From positions 496,001 through 560,000 of the forward strand of contig NZ_JAIOKB010000001.1 of NCBI RefSeq assembly GCF_019898765.1: 64,000 nucleotides of DNA. The letters are read 5' to 3'. Numbering within the stretch: the stretch's first letter is position 1; every line of letters begins with the position of its first letter. Origin of the DNA: Sphingomonas yunnanensis (GTDB lineage Bacteria; Pseudomonadota; Alphaproteobacteria; Sphingomonadales; Sphingomonadaceae). The notes under the pieces are model-generated. The model did no database searches and was not told the origin of the DNA. It saw nothing but the letters and a program-made list of their open reading frames with translations. The translations under genes and the position numbers were made by a program. Shown here one piece after another: positions 61,187 to 64,000 of this stretch.

Positions 61187-63294
61187 TCGCGCCCGGTCCC
61201 GCCGTCGCCGCGACCACCCTCGCTGTCGGGCTCAGGCGATCCGGTGCGCGCCGGGCCGTTGCCCGCGGCAGTGTCGGCCGCCTGCGCCTCGGCAGTGGCG
61301 TTGGAGGCATCGGTCGCCGCGGCGACCGCGTCCGAGCCCGTCGCCGCGACATCGTCGAGGTCTGGGCGCGGCGGGGGAGGGGCATGCGCGGCGCGATAGG
61401 CCGCGGCCTCCGCCGCCATCCGCGTGCGGATGTCGCCGCCCCAGGACGGCTCGACCTCGGCGAGGCTCTTCAGCGCGCGCTCGCGGTCGAACAGATAGGT
61501 CATGATGTCGCGCCCGATCATCGGCGTGTCGAGGTTGCGCACGGTATGGCCGTTATGCTCCAGCACCACCGCCGCGGCGTAGCGCGGATTGTCATAGGGC
61601 GCGAAGCAGACGAACAAGGCGTGGTCGCGCAGCTTGAACGGCAGCTGCCCGTTCTTGAGCACGCCGCTGCGCCGCTCCGCGGTGCTGATGTGGCGCACCT
61701 GCGCGGTGCCGGTCTTGCCCGCGATCGCGACCCCGGGCACCTGCATCCGCGCCAGGCCGCCGGTGCCGCCGGCGTTGACCACGCCGTACATGGCCTCGCG
61801 GATGAGCCGGAAATGCTCGGGGTCGATCGCCATCGGCTGGGCGCGCGGCTTGAACGGGTCGCGGATCAGCGTCGGCTGCAACTCCAGCCCCGAGCCGAGC
61901 CGGCTCGCCATCACCGCGAGCTGGAGCGGGTTGGCGAGGACATAACCCTGACCGATCGAGGCGTTGATCGCGTCGGCGACTTTCCACTCGGTCTTGTACT
62001 TGCGCCGCTTCCACTCGCTGTCGGGAACGGTGCCGTAGCGCTGCGTGGAGAAGGGCAGGTCGAACTTCTGCCCCAGCCCGAGCGCGCGCGCCACCGGCGC
62101 GATCTTGTCGTAGCCGACGCGCCGCGCCATCTCGTAGAAATAGATGTCGCAGCTCTGCATGATCGCGTTCTTGAGATCGAGCGGGCCGTGGCCGTGGCGC
62201 TTGTGGCAGTGCCACACGCCGTTGCCGACCTGGAACGCGCCCGAGCAGAACACGCGGTCATTGGGGTCGACGCCAGCGGCGAGCAGCGCCAGCCCGTTCA
62301 TCGGCTTCACCGTCGAGCCCGGCGGGTACAGCCCCTGGGTCACCTTGTTCATCAGCGGGACGTGGTCGTTCTCGCTGAGCATCTTCCACTCGAGCTGGCT
62401 GATCCCCTCGGAGAAGCTGTTGGGATCATAGGCGGGCATCGACACCATCGCGAGCATCTCGCCGTTGGTGCAGTCGAACACCACGCACGACCCCGAGTTG
62501 GTGCCGAGCCGCCGCGCCGCATATTCCTGCAGCCCGGCGTCGATCGTGAGCCGCAGCGTGCGCCCGGGCACGTCGGGGCGGGTGGCGAGCTCCTTGACGA
62601 GCTTGCCGCGCGCGGTGACCTCGACCCTTTTGGCGCCGGCGGTGCCGCGCAGCAGCGGCTCCATCGTCTTCTCCAGCCCGTCCTTGCCGAGCTTGAAGCC
62701 GGGAGTGAGATAGAGCGGGTCGCGTACCTTCTTATACTGCTCCGCCGTGGCGGCGCCGACATAACCGATCAGATGTGCCACCGCGGCGCCCTGCGGATAG
62801 TGGCGCGCGAAGCCGCGCGACGGCGCGACGCCGGGCAGTTCGGGCTGGCGCACCTGCACCGCGGCGAAACGGTCCCAGTCGATGTTCTCGGCGATCTCGA
62901 CCGGGCGGAAGCCGGGCGAGTGTTTCAGCTCGGCCTCGATCTGCGCCATCTCCTCGTCGTCGAGCCCGAGCAGCGCGCGCAGCCGCGCGAGCGTGCGGTC
63001 CTTGTCCTCCAGCCGGTCGGGGATCACGTCGACGCGGAAGTCGGTGCGGTTGCTCGCGATCGGCTGGCCGTTGCGGTCGACGATCCAGCCGCGCCGCGGC
63101 GGGATCATCGTCATGCTCACGCGGTTGCGCTCGGACAGCAGGTTGTAATGTTCGTTCTGCGTGATCGCGAGATAGCCCATCCGAGAGATCAGCAGCCCGC
63201 CCAGCCCGATCTGGCCAGCGCCGAGCAGCCAGGCGCGGCGCGAGAAGCTGTAGGCCTGCGCGGCCTCGGTCATGACGCGCGGCGGCCGCGCCAT
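61183..63294 (-). CDS. mrdA: Penicillin-binding protein 2 (elongasome transpeptidase)
   Basis: Crosslinks cell-wall peptides during elongation. The 703-residue protein has an N-terminal transmembrane anchor at about 20-42, the pedestal domain (IPPRRGWIVDRNGQPIASN) and the transpeptidase domain with the catalytic Ser in GLYPPGSTVKPMNGLALL, the second motif in IMQSCDIYFYEMARR (SCD in place of SxN) and GKTGTAQVR. The long C-terminal tail (about 80 residues, Asp/Ala/Thr-rich) is extra. An ATG at 63273 (MTEAAQAYS) is an alternative start. The start overlaps the mreD stop by one base (TGATG). Confidence 0.96.
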   Translation of the reverse strand: MARPPRVMTEAAQAYSFSRRAWLLGAGQIGLGGLLISRMGYLAITQNEHYNLLSERNRVSMTMIPPRRGWIVDRNGQPIASNRTDFRVDVIPDRLEDKDRTLARLRALLGLDDEEMAQIEAELKHSPGFRPVEIAENIDWDRFAAVQVRQPELPGVAPSRGFARHYPQGAAVAHLIGYVGAATAEQYKKVRDPLYLTPGFKLGKDGLEKTMEPLLRGTAGAKRVEVTARGKLVKELATRPDVPGRTLRLTIDAGLQEYAARRLGTNSGSCVVFDCTNGEMLAMVSMPAYDPNSFSEGISQLEWKMLSENDHVPLMNKVTQGLYPPGSTVKPMNGLALLAAGVDPNDRVFCSGAFQVGNGVWHCHKRHGHGPLDLKNAIMQSCDIYFYEMARRVGYDKIAPVARALGLGQKFDLPFSTQRYGTVPDSEWKRRKYKTEWKVADAINASIGQGYVLANPLQLAVMASRLGSGLELQPTLIRDPFKPRAQPMAIDPEHFRLIREAMYGVVNAGGTGGLARMQVPGVAIAGKTGTAQVRHISTAERRSGVLKNGQLPFKLRDHALFVCFAPYDNPRYAAAVVLEHNGHTVRNLDTPMIGRDIMTYLFDRERALKSLAEVEPSWGGDIRTRMAAEAAAYRAAHAPPPPRPDLDDVAATGSDAVAAATDASNATAEAQAADTAAGNGPARTGSPEPDSEGGRGDGGTGRE

Positions 63295-63803
63295 CAGCGT
63301 GCCCGCTTGAGGTCGATCCACGCCACCAGCCGGGCGGCGGCGGGGAAGAGCAGGACGGAGAGGATGATCTGGAGCACGAGCACGCCGTCGACATAGGCGG
63401 AGAGCGGGCTCGCGAACAGCCGTCCTCCCGCCAGCACGAGCGCGATCGCCACCGCGGCGATCGCCCAGCTCTGCGCGAAGTCGCGCATGCCCGAGCGCGC
63501 CTCCAGCGCCTCGACCAGGAAGAAGGCCAGCGTCCACAGCAGCATCGCGCTGCCGAGCGGCTGGCCGGAGACGAGATCGTCGAACAGGCCGAGCAACGCC
63601 GGTGCCCAGACGCGCAGCGACAGCGGCGCGAGCAGCCGCCACGCCAGCATCAGGAGCAGCCCCAGCGGGGGCAGCAGCCCCAGCGAGGCGTTCCACGGCA
63701 GCGTCGTCGCCAGCGAGCCCGCGAGCACGCTCGCCCAAGGGAGGAGGCGCGCGCGGCCGGGTGGCAGCGGCTCCTGGAATAGCGGGCGCGCGGGGAGCGT
63801 CAC
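63294..63803 (-). CDS. mreD: Rod-shape-determining membrane protein MreD
   Basis: Polytopic elongasome protein between MreC and RodA/PBP2. The 169-residue protein has several hydrophobic helices (GLLPPLGLLLMLAWRLLAPL, AIAAVAIALVLAGGRLFAS) and the conserved ALLGLFDDLVSGQPLGSAML segment. The GTG start overlaps the mreC stop (GTGA). Confidence 0.92.
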   Translation of the reverse strand: MTLPARPLFQEPLPPGRARLLPWASVLAGSLATTLPWNASLGLLPPLGLLLMLAWRLLAPLSLRVWAPALLGLFDDLVSGQPLGSAMLLWTLAFFLVEALEARSGMRDFAQSWAIAAVAIALVLAGGRLFASPLSAYVDGVLVLQIILSVLLFPAAARLVAWIDLKRAR

Positions 63804-64000
63804 GGCTCGGGCGTGGGCGTAGGCGAGGGCTCGGGCGCGGGGGCGGGCGGGGCGGGGGGCGGCGGCATGAAGGCGCGGTGCACCAGCGCGACGTCGAGCG
63901 AGTCGGGGCGGGCGAAGGGCCGCGCCGGCGCGCTGTCAGTGCCGGCACGCAGGACGCGCGCGACCGGCACGCCGGGGACGAAGATACCTCCCGTGCCCGA
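63800..64000 (-). CDS. mreC: Rod-shape-determining protein MreC, C-terminal end
   Basis: The gene enters from the right edge; the last 66 residues are visible. SGTGGIFVPGVPVARVLR is the typical end of the MreC beta domain, followed by a Pro-rich tail (PPPPAPPAPAPEP). Its overlap with mreD continues the conserved mreC-mreD-mrdA-rodA order. Confidence 0.9.
   Translation of the reverse strand, partial: SGTGGIFVPGVPVARVLRAGTDSAPARPFARPDSLDVALVHRAFMPPPPAPPAPAPEPSPTPTPEP

Noticed and set aside
61162..63396. 744-codon plus-strand frame across mrdA
   Set aside because: Shadow of the PBP2 gene; low-complexity His/Arg/Val translation and no ribosome site.

Overview
The window is a gene-dense, very GC-rich stretch of chromosome, most likely from a Sphingomonas-type alphaproteobacterium. 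The signs are a GTTC-N7-GTTC LexA operator, a ChpT-type phosphotransferase, a DUF6481 protein, an RpoH with an alphaproteobacterial-style core, an ODC plus deoxyhypusine-synthase-like pair (sphingomonads are known for sym-homospermidine), exosortase-A-associated genes, and many 4-bp ATGA/GTGA gene overlaps with GTG/TTG starts. There are no rRNA genes, insertion sequences, prophages or CRISPR arrays.

Layout. 1-5.2 kb holds flagellar genes: a DUF6468 gene, fliM and fliL leftward, and flgF-flgG-flgA-flgH rightward from a shared intergenic region, then a decayed fragment. 5.2-8.2 kb is gltX, gltA and a small membrane gene leftward. 8.2-10.4 kb is comEC. 10.5-19.4 kb is a long leftward block: ppiD, trpE, (an inverted secreted-protein gene), trpG, trpD, trpC, moaC, moeA, lexA, with a three-repeat SOS operator in front of lexA. 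19.5-23 kb has tpiA, an M17 aminopeptidase and trxB. 23-26 kb is an exosortase-A-associated trio (acyl carrier protein, acyl-CoA ligase, PLP decarboxylase) with no exosortase in view. 26-32 kb has two alpha/beta hydrolases, a polyamine pair and a PLP ammonia-lyase-like enzyme. 32-34.6 kb is a translationally coupled run of two cysteine desulfurase homologues and a 2Fe-2S ferredoxin. 35-37.5 kb is SRP RNA, dnaX and the YbaB/EbfC gene. 38-42 kb is mtgA, an amine oxidase, rpoH and rluD. 42-43 kb is an M67 peptidase coupled to chpT. 43.3-44.2 kb is a less GC-rich surface-lipoprotein gene broken by an in-frame stop. 44.3-49.6 kb is a chemotaxis operon, cheA-W-Y-B-R. 49.6-52.6 kb has an EamA transporter, a cell-wall amidase, RNase P RNA, a J-domain protein and a ferredoxin-like protein. 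52.8-57.2 kb is sufE followed upstream by an expanded phage-shock locus (pspA, pspB, pspC, four further small coiled-coil membrane proteins, a 43-residue leader-position peptide, a sigma-54 promoter and divergent pspF). 57.3-60 kb has sodB, small genes, a spermidine-synthase-like gene and tRNA-Lys. 60-64 kb is the elongasome cluster mreC-mreD-mrdA-rodA leftward.

The most unusual part is the psp locus: four small proteins downstream of pspC each have an N-terminal membrane segment, and most end in the same coiled-coil motif (a VLERIATD-like core followed by an IExLRDR-like end) that is also recognisable at the end of PspC. Together with the sigma-54 promoter and the leader-position peptide this looks like an enlarged envelope-stress module. 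Palindromic intergenic repeats of at least three families sit mostly between convergent gene ends. All calls rest on reading the sequence; no database search was run.
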